A stretch of DNA of 19,984 nt from Caldithrix sp. (GCA_020722685.1 DYKH01000100.1:1-19984); one strand, 5' to 3'; shown: positions 1 through 9,096, numbered from the stretch's first letter. Notes: generated by a model from the letters alone, not told the origin. Made by a program: numbers and translations.

Positions 1-1986
1 GTCCTCGACAGCTTGGGCTTTACCTACAAAGTATGGGATCACCTACAGCAAGGATCTCCTGCGGGAATTTTGCCGAACTATAGCACCGTCATTTGGCTGT
101 GCGAATGGAATTTCCCCAGTCTGGACTCATTGGATCGCGCCATCATTGCCGACTATCTCGATCACGGCGGCCGGCTGTTTCTTTCCGGGCAAGATATTGG
201 CTGGGACCTGTGCGAAGATCCCGGAACGGAAGTATCAAACGAGTTCGAGGCGTCCGGCGGCGCCTCCAAGCAGTTCTATGAAAAATATCTGCACGCTCGG
301 TATATTGCCGATGCCTCGCAATACTCGATCCTAACCGGCGTGGATGACGATCCGATCAGCAATGGTTTGAACATCAACGTATTCCAGCCCGGCAGGCCCA
401 GTGAATACCAGTTCCCCAGCGAGATCGAGCCCAAGAACGGTAGCGTGGCCGTTCTTACTTATCCTAATAATCGAAAGGGTGCAGTGCGCTACGCGGGCGA
501 TTACCGTTTGGTCTATTTCGCCTTTGGCGGCTTTGAGGCAATTACCTCGGCTGAAACCCGACGGAGCATTATGCCGAAAATTCTGAACTGGCTGAATGAT
601 TTTTCCATCGAGCACGAACCTTTGCGGGACACGGAAAACACCCAAGACGCCTATCCCGTCCTTGTCAAGGCCGTCAGCGGCCTCTGGCCCATTCAGAGCA
701 TCAGACTTTTGTGGAGTCTGGACGGAGCGCTTCCGTACCAATCCGTCGAGATGACCAAGCTAACTGAGAGCAGTTATTTGGCCGACATCCCGGCGCAATT
801 AGGAGGCCGGGTGGCTTATACTTTTTACATTCGGCTGCTGGATGGTTATGTAGCGCCCATCTATTTCTATCACTTCAACGTTGGTCCGGACTTGCAGCCG
901 CCTGAATTACAAACCATGCTCGCGCTCCGCGCCAGCCTGAGCAAGCACGACATCGATTTGGCTGTTCAAGTCACGGACGCAACGGGGATCGATTCCAACA
1001 GCGTTTACCTCCATTATGCTTCCAGGAGGGGGGGCGCCGACAGTCTTTTGATGGCCAAGCAACCGGGGAACGACCAATTCGACACGGCCTTGCCCGGCCC
1101 CTTTGGCTATGGCGATTCGGTCTTTTATCATTTTTCCGCCTGCGATCTGGCGCGGGCGAGGAATCGCGCCGTCACTGCGACTGATACGCTAATTATCGGG
1201 CTGGACGATTTTGAAAACGGAGTCGACAATTGGGTGGCCGAGCCGCCGGAAAGCTGGGGGCTGGATGGCTCTCAGAAACATTCCGGATCCTTTAGCGTCA
1301 ATGACAGCCCGTTTTCCGAGCTCGTTCCCGGTCAAACGGCGACCCTGACCTTAGCGCGGCCATTGGATTTTTCCGCCAGTACGGACGCCAAGTTCTCCTA
1401 TTGGACCAGGTACAACTTGCGCGATCAAAGAGATTACGCCTGGGTGGAAATCAGCGCGGACAGCGGCAGCACCTGGGAGAGGATGGGCGAGCAGATGACC
1501 GGCTTGCAGGGCGATTGGCAGAAAATTGACTTTAATCTGGCAAATTATTTGCGCCAAGGAAAGTCTCGACTAACTTTGCGCTTCAAGATCGTGACCAGCT
1601 CGGAAGTCAATCTTGTTTCCACCGGCTGGTATGTCGATGACGTGCAAGTGACGGAGAATCTTGAGGTGGGCGTTCCGCCGGTGAAGGAAGACGCTGCCCT
1701 TCTACCAAAACATTTCGCTCTGGGACTCAACTATCCCAATCCGTTCAATCCCAGCACGCGCATAACTTTTGCCGTCGCAGAACCGGCGCGGGTAAAGCTG
1801 GAGATTTTCAACAGCGTCGGTCAGCGTTTGCGGACCTTGGTGAACGAGCACGCAATTCCGGGCTTTTACGAGCAAACTTGGGACGGCAAGGACGATCGCG
1901 GTCGTGCATTGGGAGCAGGAATTTATTTCGTTAGGCTGGAGGCCGGGGAGTTCCAATCTGTGCGCAAGATCGCATTAGTGAGATAG
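1..1986 (+). CDS. Secreted multidomain protein with T9SS tail, 5'-truncated by window edge (probable C-terminal part of an S8-type protease)
   Basis: The frame is open to base 1, so the true start lies upstream; 661 codons are visible. In order: a Rossmann/GATase-like domain (residues about 1-200, with VIWLCE and GQDIGWD at 63-69), two Ig-like beta domains (about 210-395), a MAM/jelly-roll domain beginning at the DFENG motif and containing VEISADSGS (about 400-555), and a T9SS type A tail with NYPNPFNPST near residue 580 ending in VRKIALVR. Every module has its counterpart, in the same order, in residues about 610-1286 of the S8 subtilase that follows, so the two are tandem paralogues. No catalytic head is visible. 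That the missing N-terminus is also a subtilase is inferred from the paralogy. Expected location: outer membrane surface or extracellular, via Sec then T9SS. The frame closes with TAG. Confidence 0.85.
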   Translation, partial: VLDSLGFTYKVWDHLQQGSPAGILPNYSTVIWLCEWNFPSLDSLDRAIIADYLDHGGRLFLSGQDIGWDLCEDPGTEVSNEFEASGGASKQFYEKYLHARYIADASQYSILTGVDDDPISNGLNINVFQPGRPSEYQFPSEIEPKNGSVAVLTYPNNRKGAVRYAGDYRLVYFAFGGFEAITSAETRRSIMPKILNWLNDFSIEHEPLRDTENTQDAYPVLVKAVSGLWPIQSIRLLWSLDGALPYQSVEMTKLTESSYLADIPAQLGGRVAYTFYIRLLDGYVAPIYFYHFNVGPDLQPPELQTMLALRASLSKHDIDLAVQVTDATGIDSNSVYLHYASRRGGADSLLMAKQPGNDQFDTALPGPFGYGDSVFYHFSACDLARARNRAVTATDTLIIGLDDFENGVDNWVAEPPESWGLDGSQKHSGSFSVNDSPFSELVPGQTATLTLARPLDFSASTDAKFSYWTRYNLRDQRDYAWVEISADSGSTWERMGEQMTGLQGDWQKIDFNLANYLRQGKSRLTLRFKIVTSSEVNLVSTGWYVDDVQVTENLEVGVPPVKEDAALLPKHFALGLNYPNPFNPSTRITFAVAEPARVKLEIFNSVGQRLRTLVNEHAIPGFYEQTWDGKDDRGRALGAGIYFVRLEAGEFQSVRKIALVR

Positions 1987-1990
1987 GTTG

Positions 1991-2039
1991 CAGGTTTCAA
2001 AATTCAAGTTCCAGGCTTCAAGAAACAAGTTCCATACAG
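1991..2039. repeat. Degenerate heptanucleotide tandem repeat (unit about CAAGTTC)
   Basis: Seven consecutive 7-bp units start directly after the stop of the upstream gene: CAGGTTT, CAAAATT, CAAGTTC, CAGGCTT, CAAGAAA, CAAGTTC, CATACAG. All begin with CA, and the phase is kept without insertions. The units are too diverged for a fresh slippage array. It is one of four period-7 arrays in the window and abuts the hairpin at 2038-2071. Confidence 0.6.
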
Positions 2040-2074
2040 ACCTCAAAGGTCTCCAAGCCCTTTGAGGTCTTTCT
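2038..2074 (+). terminator. Strong hairpin, probable rho-independent terminator
   Basis: AGACCTCAAAGG (2038-2049) pairs perfectly with CCTTTGAGGTCT (2059-2070) around a 9-nt loop: a 12-bp stem. It is followed by TTTCTC, a weak U tract. It lies about 50 bp after one stop codon and about 55 bp before the next gene. A dispersed palindromic repeat that also serves as a terminator is an alternative. Confidence 0.55.
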
Positions 2075-2078
2075 CGAA

Positions 2079-2105
2079 ATGACACATTGGTTCAGTTAGT
2101 AAAAT
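2079..2105 (+). promoter_or_regulatory. Weak candidate sigma70 promoter for the S8 subtilase
   Basis: TAAAAT (2100-2105) resembles a -10 box and ATGACA (2079-2084) a -35 box, but the 15-bp spacer is shorter than the preferred 17. Its position between the terminator-like hairpin and the ribosome binding site GGAAGGAG (2111-2118) supports it. Low confidence. Confidence 0.25.
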
Positions 2106-2124
2106 TGTTCGGAAGGAGATTGAG

Positions 2125-5100
2125 ATGACATTTGATCGGAGGAGAATCCCCAGGCTTCTTGGCACTTGCTTGCTGTGGATGGCATTTGCGGCGAGCATTG
2201 ATTCTCCAATCTACGCCAAAGGGACGCTGGTTGAACGCCTCTACGGCAAAGGCGTGTCCTATGTTCCCGGCGAGGTGATCGTCAAGTTCAAAGCCTTGTC
2301 AGGCAACGTAGAGGGCAGTGCCGCCATCAGCGAAATCTATCAGCGCTACGGTATCCTGGCGGATGAGGCGCTTTTCCGTCCCCACAAAAAGATCAGTTTC
2401 CTGAAAAGGCCTGTTTCCGATCTCTCGCGCATCTACCGGCTCGATGTTCCCGCGGATGCCGACATCTTGGACCTTTGCCGGCGCCTGCAGCAAGAGCCGG
2501 CCATCGAATACGCCGAGCCCAATTTGGTCTTTCCGGTGGATGCCGTTCCCAATGATACCCTCTATTTTCGCCAGCAGCATTTGCCCCAGATTCACGCGCC
2601 CGAAGCCTGGGAAGTCTCGCACGGCAGTCCCGATGCCATTTTTGCCGTCTTGGATACCGGAGTGGATTGGGATCATCCTGACTTGGCCGATAACATCTGG
2701 CACAATCCTAATGAGGTCGTCGACGGCGCGGACAACGACGGCAACGGTTTTATCGACGATATTCGCGGCTGGGATTTTGTGGATAACGCGACTCAGAACG
2801 CAGCGGTCGGTGAGGATGCCGATGAGCCGGACAATGATCCCATGGATTTTAACGGTCACGGGACGCATGTGGCCGGTTGCGCCATACCTGTGACTGACAA
2901 TGTCACCGGCATTGCCGGGCTTGCCTGGAACGGCAAGATCATGCCCTTGCGCTGCGGTATTGCTACCAAGGACGGCAACGGCTCCATTTACATGAGCGCG
3001 CTGGCGCAAGCTCTACAATACGCAGCGGATCAAGGGGCACATGTGGCCAACATCAGCACCGGCTCCACACGAACGGTCGCAGAGGCTGCGCGCTACGCAT
3101 TCGAAAACGGTGTGGTCGTTAGCAAGAGCGCTGGCAACGCCAACAATGAAGAGACCGACCCGTTGGATGTGGAACCCTTTACCTTGACGGCCGCGGCTGT
3201 TGACGATCGCAATCTCAAGGCAAGCTATTCTTCCTACGGCGATTGGGTAAAAGTATCTGCGCCGGGAGGCGATCAGAATTCCGGCCGACCGGGCATTTTT
3301 AGCACCAACTTTAATGACACCTACCGCGAGCTACAGGGAACCTCCTTCTCCGCGCCCATCAGCGGTGGCTTGGCTCTATTGATGAAGGGTTATAATCCTG
3401 CCTGGACTTCGGCGGATATTGTTATGCGCATTGTACAAACGGCCGATCCCATCGATGCTCTCAATCCCAATTATGCCGGGAAACTGGGATCGGGCGTGAT
3501 CAACGCTTACCGGGCGCTGACGGAAGAAGTGACCTACAAGCCGAAAATCAAACTGCTGAGTTACACGATCGACGACTCTGCCACCGGCAACAAAAACTCG
3601 ATTCTTGACGTGGGGGAAACAGCGCAGGTGCTCATTGAGCTGCAGAACGTTTGGGGAGATGCCGGTCAAGTGACTATGACTTTAACAGTAGATGATCCTG
3701 AAGTGCAGGTTAGTAACGGCACCTACAATTTTGGCAGTTGGTTCGGCTTGAGCAATCTGTCCGAGAGCATTCGATCCAACCGCTCCAATCCAATCAGTCT
3801 CACCGTCGATGCGAACACGGTTCCGCATCGCTTCATAGCCAATTTAGATATCTCCGCCGATGGCGTGGCAAAAACCATCACGCTGTTATTCGCCATCAGT
3901 CCGCGTGTCTTGGTTGTGGATGACGATGTTCCCGGCCGTGATGGGCACAACGTCTCGGTGGAGGACTATTACTACAATGCTCTAGATGCGATCGACGTCT
4001 CCTATGACGTTTGGGACGTAGATGCCTTGCAGCAAGATCCACGCTCCGATCAACTGGGCAAATACGAGACGGTGATTTGGTTTTGCGAAAAATCCTCTCC
4101 TTCCCTAAACGGCAGCAACCGGGCGGCCATAGGGAATTATCTGAAAAATTATGCCGGCAAGTTGCTCCTCTTTGGTCAGGACATTGGCTGGGATTTGAAC
4201 GACGCCGGCGGCGACAGCAATGAATACAAACGAGATTCCCGTTCGCACGCTTGGTACGATTCCGTTTTGCATGCCCGGTACCTGGCGGACAAAGCTTTTG
4301 CGGTTCGGGTAGCGGGGGTCGACGGTGATCCCATTGGGGACCGCCTGGCTTTTTCCTTTGCTCAGCCCAATCGCAATTCGGTGCAGCAAAGTCCGGACGT
4401 TGTGGACACGCTAAACGGTAGCGTCGGCTGTCTGACCTATCCTGATGGCAGTCCGGCCGCTTTGCGTTCTCGTGTGCCTCTTCCGGGCAACAAGAGCAGT
4501 CGTCTGGTCTATTTCCCCTTTGGCGGCATCGAGGCCGTTGACGATCCCAACACCCGCGCGGAATTATTGCTGCGCTCCATCAACTGGTTGAAGGGTCTCA
4601 GAGTAGTCCATACGCCGGTTACGGACATAGAGACTCCAGTTGAGCAACAGGTAACGGTGCAGATTTCTGCCGATGAGGTGAGTGTACCTCTGGAGCGGGT
4701 GGATTTAACGTATACCGTGGATGGCGTGTACCCGGCCACGGTTTTGCCCATGTCACCTGATGGGCAGGGCACGTACAGGGCAACTTTACCGGCCATACCT
4801 CAGGGCCGCATCGATTACCAGATTCTGATAAAATCGAGCGATGGTTACTATGCGCCCCGTAAGCATTATTCCTACAACGTCGGCGCGGATCGACAAAAGC
4901 CTGCCATTACTATTCTGGAAGGATTGCCGAACACCTTCGACAAAAAGGGGCCGCACATCGTACGAGCCGCGGTGACGGATAATTTGCAGGTCGATTCTGC
5001 CAGCGTTTATTTGCACTATTGGACCAAACGTTCGCCCGCCGACAGCGTTAGGGCTGTCGCTGGAGCCCAGGAGAATTCCTTTGTCGGCCAAATCGAGGAT

Positions 5101-5985
5101 GATTTCATCTATGGCGATACTCTGATATACCATTATTCCGCCAAAGACATGGCAGCAGTCCCCAATTACGCCATCGGCAAGACTGATACGGCAGTCATCG
5201 GCTATGAGGATTTCGAGAACGGACTCTGGGCCTGGCGCGCCGATCAAGACAGCACCTGGAGCATTGTCGAAAAAGAACCGCACCAAGGCTACTTCAGTCT
5301 GGCGGACAATCCAAGTGGCGTGCTCAAAGCAAACACGGAAACAACCCTAACACTGCAATATCCTCTGGATTTGTCACAGGCAAGCCAGGCGTCACTCACG
5401 CTCTGGTCCAAGAATATGCTGCGGCTGAGCAAGGATTTCGGCTATGTGGAAATCAGCGCCGATGGCGGCGTCACCTGGGTGGAGGCGCTCAAAGTCAATG
5501 GTCTCAAACCTACCTGGCGACAAATGTCGATTCCACTGGGAAGCTATGTTGGCGCGGGTTTTGACAACGTGCTCTTACGCTTGCGGGTGAAAATCGCGGA
5601 TGGAGCCATCGGCAGCAATTTCTGGGGCTGGCAGGTAGACGACATTGTCTTGCGCGAAGATGTGCAAGTAGGAGTGGAAGAAGCTGAAAACAAAATCGCC
5701 TTGCCGACCGCGTTCGCATTGGAGCAGAACTATCCGAATCCCTTCAATCCGACGACTACGATTGCCTACGAGCTGCCGCGCTCCGCTCAGGTGCGGATAG
5801 AAATCTTTAACATGCTGGGGCAGCGCATTCGCACGCTGATCGACCGCAAGATGAACGCGGGCAGATATTCGGTCGTCTGGAAGGGCGAAGACGATTTGGG
5901 CAACCCCGTTGCCACGGGCATGTATTTTTATCGAATGGAGGCCGCTGATCTGACATTTGTGCGCAAGCTATTGCTCTTGCAGTAG
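2125..5985 (+). CDS. Secreted S8 subtilisin-like serine protease with GATase-like, Ig-like, jelly-roll and T9SS sorting domains
   Basis: The start ATG has a strong GGAAGGAG site 6 nt upstream. Signal peptide 1-31 (RRR n-region, hydrophobic core, likely cleavage after IYA). A prodomain (about 45-140, opening with VPGEVIVKFK) precedes the S8 catalytic domain, with Asp177 (AVLDTGVDWDHPDL), His245 (GHGTHVAG), oxyanion Asn338 (AGNAN) and Ser407 (GTSFSAP). Then come a beta domain (about 470-590), a GATase-like domain (593-822; VLVVDDD, VIWFCE, GQDIGWD at 684-690), Ig-like modules (about 823-1015), a jelly roll (from about 1027) and a T9SS type A tail (NYPNPFNPTT near 1201). The triad is complete, so an active secreted endopeptidase is expected; the substrate is unknown. 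The tail from about 610 is paralogous to the preceding gene. The length greatly exceeds a bare subtilisin because of the appended modules. Confidence 0.93.
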   Translation: MTFDRRRIPRLLGTCLLWMAFAASIDSPIYAKGTLVERLYGKGVSYVPGEVIVKFKALSGNVEGSAAISEIYQRYGILADEALFRPHKKISFLKRPVSDLSRIYRLDVPADADILDLCRRLQQEPAIEYAEPNLVFPVDAVPNDTLYFRQQHLPQIHAPEAWEVSHGSPDAIFAVLDTGVDWDHPDLADNIWHNPNEVVDGADNDGNGFIDDIRGWDFVDNATQNAAVGEDADEPDNDPMDFNGHGTHVAGCAIPVTDNVTGIAGLAWNGKIMPLRCGIATKDGNGSIYMSALAQALQYAADQGAHVANISTGSTRTVAEAARYAFENGVVVSKSAGNANNEETDPLDVEPFTLTAAAVDDRNLKASYSSYGDWVKVSAPGGDQNSGRPGIFSTNFNDTYRELQGTSFSAPISGGLALLMKGYNPAWTSADIVMRIVQTADPIDALNPNYAGKLGSGVINAYRALTEEVTYKPKIKLLSYTIDDSATGNKNSILDVGETAQVLIELQNVWGDAGQVTMTLTVDDPEVQVSNGTYNFGSWFGLSNLSESIRSNRSNPISLTVDANTVPHRFIANLDISADGVAKTITLLFAISPRVLVVDDDVPGRDGHNVSVEDYYYNALDAIDVSYDVWDVDALQQDPRSDQLGKYETVIWFCEKSSPSLNGSNRAAIGNYLKNYAGKLLLFGQDIGWDLNDAGGDSNEYKRDSRSHAWYDSVLHARYLADKAFAVRVAGVDGDPIGDRLAFSFAQPNRNSVQQSPDVVDTLNGSVGCLTYPDGSPAALRSRVPLPGNKSSRLVYFPFGGIEAVDDPNTRAELLLRSINWLKGLRVVHTPVTDIETPVEQQVTVQISADEVSVPLERVDLTYTVDGVYPATVLPMSPDGQGTYRATLPAIPQGRIDYQILIKSSDGYYAPRKHYSYNVGADRQKPAITILEGLPNTFDKKGPHIVRAAVTDNLQVDSASVYLHYWTKRSPADSVRAVAGAQENSFVGQIEDDFIYGDTLIYHYSAKDMAAVPNYAIGKTDTAVIGYEDFENGLWAWRADQDSTWSIVEKEPHQGYFSLADNPSGVLKANTETTLTLQYPLDLSQASQASLTLWSKNMLRLSKDFGYVEISADGGVTWVEALKVNGLKPTWRQMSIPLGSYVGAGFDNVLLRLRVKIADGAIGSNFWGWQVDDIVLREDVQVGVEEAENKIALPTAFALEQNYPNPFNPTTTIAYELPRSAQVRIEIFNMLGQRIRTLIDRKMNAGRYSVVWKGEDDLGNPVATGMYFYRMEAADLTFVRKLLLLQ

Positions 5986-5986
5986 A

Positions 5987-6009
5987 ACCACGATGGGCCA
6001 CCCCGTGGT
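5987..6009 (+). terminator. GC-rich hairpin just after the S8 protease stop
   Basis: ACCACG (5987-5992) pairs with CGTGGT (6004-6009), and GGG (5995-5997) with CCC (6001-6003), with an AT bulge and a CCA loop. It starts 1 nt after the stop codon. There is no T tract, so it may act as a 3'-end stabiliser or a poor terminator. Confidence 0.4.
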
Positions 6010-6029
6010 GCGCCAGATACCCATGATTA

Positions 6030-6047
6030 GCCGGAGATGTCTCCGGC
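6030..6047. repeat. Near-perfect 18-bp palindrome, REP-like
   Basis: GCCGGAGA (6030-6037) and TCTCCGGC (6040-6047) are exact inverted copies separated by TG. It lies 20 bp after another hairpin, in the 116-bp gap between the S8 and C1A protease genes. No T tract follows. Either a dispersed palindromic element or part of a bipartite mRNA 3'-end structure. Confidence 0.45.
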
Positions 6048-6101
6048 CTGCTTGGATCGCGGCATAACCGCAAACGAACAACCGGGAGTTTTGAAGAATC
6101 G

Positions 6102-9029
6102 ATGGGCTTAGAGAGATCTATGCGGGGGATTGCTGTGCTGTTATTAGCCGCAGTGAAGATACTGGCTGCGGAAATCGATGTTCGAGCGATTCAAGAGAGC
6201 ATTCGCGCCAAAGGGGCCCAGTGGAGCGCCGGCGAGACCTGGATCAGCAAACTGCCAGCCGAGCAGCGCAAAATGACCATGGGCCTGGTGCGCGAGCCGG
6301 TAGAAAGAGATAGGATGTTCAAGTTGCCGCCGGTGGAAAACCTTCCGGTCAAATTTTCCTGGCGGGACAACCATGGTGACTTTATCACCCCGGTGAAGAA
6401 TCAGGGTCAGTGCGGAAGCTGCTCCTATTTTTCGACCCTGGCAGCCGTGGAAGCCTGGATGCGAATCAAGACCGGTAATCCAACTTTGGCTATCGATCTC
6501 TCGGAGCAGTTTATCCTGTCCTGCGGCAGCGTGGGCTCCTGTGAGGCCGGCGCCTCAATCCAGGGTATTCACCGGTTCGTACGGGATCAGGGCACACCCA
6601 GTGAAGCGTGCTTTCCTTACCGGGAATACGACGGCGTTCCATGCACAAACGCCTGCGCTGACTGGGCATCGCAATTGACCAAAATCAGCGACTATGCGAC
6701 CATCAGCTACGAGCAAACCAGCGTCGAGGACATCAAGAACGCCGTTTACCGCAAGCCGGTCGTTGTGGACATGGACGTGTACTCGGATTTCCAAACTTAC
6801 ATCGGCGGCGTCTATGAGCACGTTACCGGGGATATTGAAGGCGCCCACGCGGTATTGATCTACGGCTGGGACGATTCGGAACAATGCTGGTTGTGCAAAA
6901 ATAGCTGGGGAACGAATTGGGGAGAAAGCGGGTTCTTTCGCATCAAATGGGGACAGGCCAACATTGCGCAGACAGTGGTCATGATTTGGGAAGAAACCAA
7001 CGGCTCGCCCAAAATGTCCGTCTCTCCCGGCGACATAACCTTGACGTGCGCTCCCAATGAGCAGAGCACGAGATACATTAAAGTCAGCAATAACGGAAGC
7101 GGCCTGTTAGAGTTTGCCACCCAAATTTCCTGTGATAAAATGCCGATGACGTACTTTCATCAGACGGACTTTCACGCCCTGGACGGCCTGTCGTGGTGGT
7201 GCGGCTCCGAGCAGTTGAAGGGCTATGACAATCGCTGGCTGCAGTATCTGGATACGCCGCAAATTGATTTGTCCGCCACCGCTAAGCCGATTTTGACCTT
7301 CCATGCTTTTTGGGCTGTAGAGGAGTCGGATTCAAGCGGGGCTGATTATGACGGCTGGGACGGCGGCAACGTTTGGGTTTCCACCGACGGTGGGAAAAAA
7401 TTCAGGGTTATCCATCCGGTCTCGCCGGCTTATGATTGCAACAGTCTGTTCAGCTTTGGCGAAGAGTGGAATATGGGCTATGATATTGCCGGATGGAGCG
7501 GCAAGTCGGAAAGCTGGCGCGAGGTGACGGTCGATCTGACGTCCTATCGCAGCGCCAGCACCGTCCTCCGTTTTGCGTTCGCTTCGGATGCCGGCAAATG
7601 TACCCGGGATGATTCCTCTTTACTTGGTATCTTTCTCGATGACATTAGCATCAAGGATGGCAACACCACCCTCTTTATCGATACGGCGAATTCGATCTCG
7701 ACGATGCAGGCTTCCGGTTATGGCAATGAGGAAGTGAAATGGATCGAGCTGCCGGTCTCGGCGGGCACCGTGGCCGCCGGAGAGTACCTCATGCTACCCG
7801 TCCATATGTCCGCTTCGGCGCTGGCTTCCGGCGTTTATACGGCCCAGGTTGCGATACTCAACAATTCAGTCGGCTTTGCTTCCAAAGCTATTTCGATAGC
7901 GTTGGATGTCTGGCAGCCAAGCCACGACCTCGGCGTCAACGGGCGCGTTTGGCCTCTTTTCGAGATGCCGGCTTTTCTCAGCGTTTCGCCAACGACCATC
8001 CTGAAAAATTGGGGTCAGCGGCATGAGAATGATCTGCATCTGTCCTGTCGAATATACGATCCCACAGGCACGGCCGTCTATGAAAATGGCCAGGCGGTTT
8101 CTGTCCTGAACGCCGGTATGGCCGCCAATGTGGCATTTGATTCCTTCGCGCCCAGAGACACCGGAGACTACCGGCTGCAGTTTACTGTGCAGAATGCCAG
8201 CGGTGATGAGAACGGCAGCAACGACGAGTTTTCTTCCTGGATTCGCGTTACCGACCGGATCGATGATTTCGAGCAGGTATCGCCGTTATGGGATTATGGC
8301 CAAACCTGGGGCGTGATGGACAAATTTACCGGCGGCCATCAGAGCACTTTCGCCGTGCAGGCCAATAATGGAGCGCAGTATCTGGACAATATGGACAATT
8401 CGCTTACCCTGCGCTACGGATTCGATTTGTCGTCCGTGGCCAGCGCCGGCTTAAAATTTTGGCAGCGCTATTCCATGGAGAAGGGTAAGGATTACTTGTT
8501 GGTTCAAGGCAGCAACGACGGGGCTGTTTGGACGACGCTGGATTCCATCACCGGATCGAACTTGCGCTGGCACGAAAAAGAAGTTTCGTTGCTGCCGTTT
8601 GTTGGACCCGGCAACGAAAACGTGCAAATCAGGTTCCGGTTCATTTCCAATGGCAGCAAGACCGCCATTGGGCCTATCCTTGATGATTTGCGGATCGTCT
8701 GGAGTCAGCCGACCCAAACAGCCGGCCGGCCATCCTTGGTCGTCCATGCCGAGGAATATGCCTTGCTGCCCAATTATCCCAATCCCTTCAATCCGGTGAC
8801 GCATATTTCCTACCGGATTCCGGAGAATGCCTGGGTGAGAATTACCGTGACCAACCTGCAGGGACAAAAAGTGGCAGAGTTGACGGACTCGATGCACCAG
8901 CCCGGTTCCTACACGGCCGCATGGGATGCCCGATCCCAGCCGTCCGGGATGTACTTCTATCGCATGCGAGCCGTGGGCCGTAGCGGCCGGGTGTTCGACA
9001 GCTCCGGCAAAATGCTTTTGCTCAAATGA
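6102..9029 (+). CDS. Secreted papain-like (C1A) cysteine protease with jelly-roll modules and T9SS sorting domain
   Basis: The N-terminus is a signal peptide. The start is ambiguous: ATG 6102 (weak GGGAG site 14 nt upstream) or ATG 6120, which gives the compact leader MRGIAVLLLAAVKILAA after a GAGAG site. A short propeptide (about 24-85, with KGAQWSAGETW) precedes the C1A domain (about 85-300): oxyanion Gln101, nucleophile Cys107 (NQGQCGSCSYFS), His249 (GAHAVLIYGWDD) and Asn267 (KNSWGTNWG). The Trp that usually follows the nucleophile is Ser108. Downstream are a short beta domain (about 305-340), an immune-inhibitor-A/MAM-like jelly roll (about 347-520), a further beta region, a second jelly roll (about 720-867) and a T9SS type A tail (NYPNPFNPVT near 890). 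Expected: a surface or extracellular endopeptidase, activated by propeptide removal. It sits between two secreted S8 proteases. Catalysis is well supported; the substrate is unknown. Confidence 0.92.
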   Translation: MGLERSMRGIAVLLLAAVKILAAEIDVRAIQESIRAKGAQWSAGETWISKLPAEQRKMTMGLVREPVERDRMFKLPPVENLPVKFSWRDNHGDFITPVKNQGQCGSCSYFSTLAAVEAWMRIKTGNPTLAIDLSEQFILSCGSVGSCEAGASIQGIHRFVRDQGTPSEACFPYREYDGVPCTNACADWASQLTKISDYATISYEQTSVEDIKNAVYRKPVVVDMDVYSDFQTYIGGVYEHVTGDIEGAHAVLIYGWDDSEQCWLCKNSWGTNWGESGFFRIKWGQANIAQTVVMIWEETNGSPKMSVSPGDITLTCAPNEQSTRYIKVSNNGSGLLEFATQISCDKMPMTYFHQTDFHALDGLSWWCGSEQLKGYDNRWLQYLDTPQIDLSATAKPILTFHAFWAVEESDSSGADYDGWDGGNVWVSTDGGKKFRVIHPVSPAYDCNSLFSFGEEWNMGYDIAGWSGKSESWREVTVDLTSYRSASTVLRFAFASDAGKCTRDDSSLLGIFLDDISIKDGNTTLFIDTANSISTMQASGYGNEEVKWIELPVSAGTVAAGEYLMLPVHMSASALASGVYTAQVAILNNSVGFASKAISIALDVWQPSHDLGVNGRVWPLFEMPAFLSVSPTTILKNWGQRHENDLHLSCRIYDPTGTAVYENGQAVSVLNAGMAANVAFDSFAPRDTGDYRLQFTVQNASGDENGSNDEFSSWIRVTDRIDDFEQVSPLWDYGQTWGVMDKFTGGHQSTFAVQANNGAQYLDNMDNSLTLRYGFDLSSVASAGLKFWQRYSMEKGKDYLLVQGSNDGAVWTTLDSITGSNLRWHEKEVSLLPFVGPGNENVQIRFRFISNGSKTAIGPILDDLRIVWSQPTQTAGRPSLVVHAEEYALLPNYPNPFNPVTHISYRIPENAWVRITVTNLQGQKVAELTDSMHQPGSYTAAWDARSQPSGMYFYRMRAVGRSGRVFDSSGKMLLLK

Positions 9030-9080
9030 GCCGTCCGGGGAACTTTTCGCCTCTCACAAGGTTTGATGAATCGACAAATT

Positions 9081-9096
9081 GAGGAGTTTCTCTTTG
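9081..9096 (+). promoter_or_regulatory. Shine-Dalgarno plus TTG start defining the second S8 protease
   Basis: GAGGAG (9081-9086) lies 7 nt before TTG at 9094, the usual spacing. That start gives MHTKKW followed by a hydrophobic stretch, a normal signal peptide. The longer in-frame alternative, TTG at 9079, overlaps the Shine-Dalgarno itself and has no site of its own. Confidence 0.65.

Noticed and set aside
2299..3009. 236-codon - strand frame opposite the S8 catalytic domain
   Set aside because: Shadow of a well-supported protease domain; Val/Ile/Asp-rich antisense composition.
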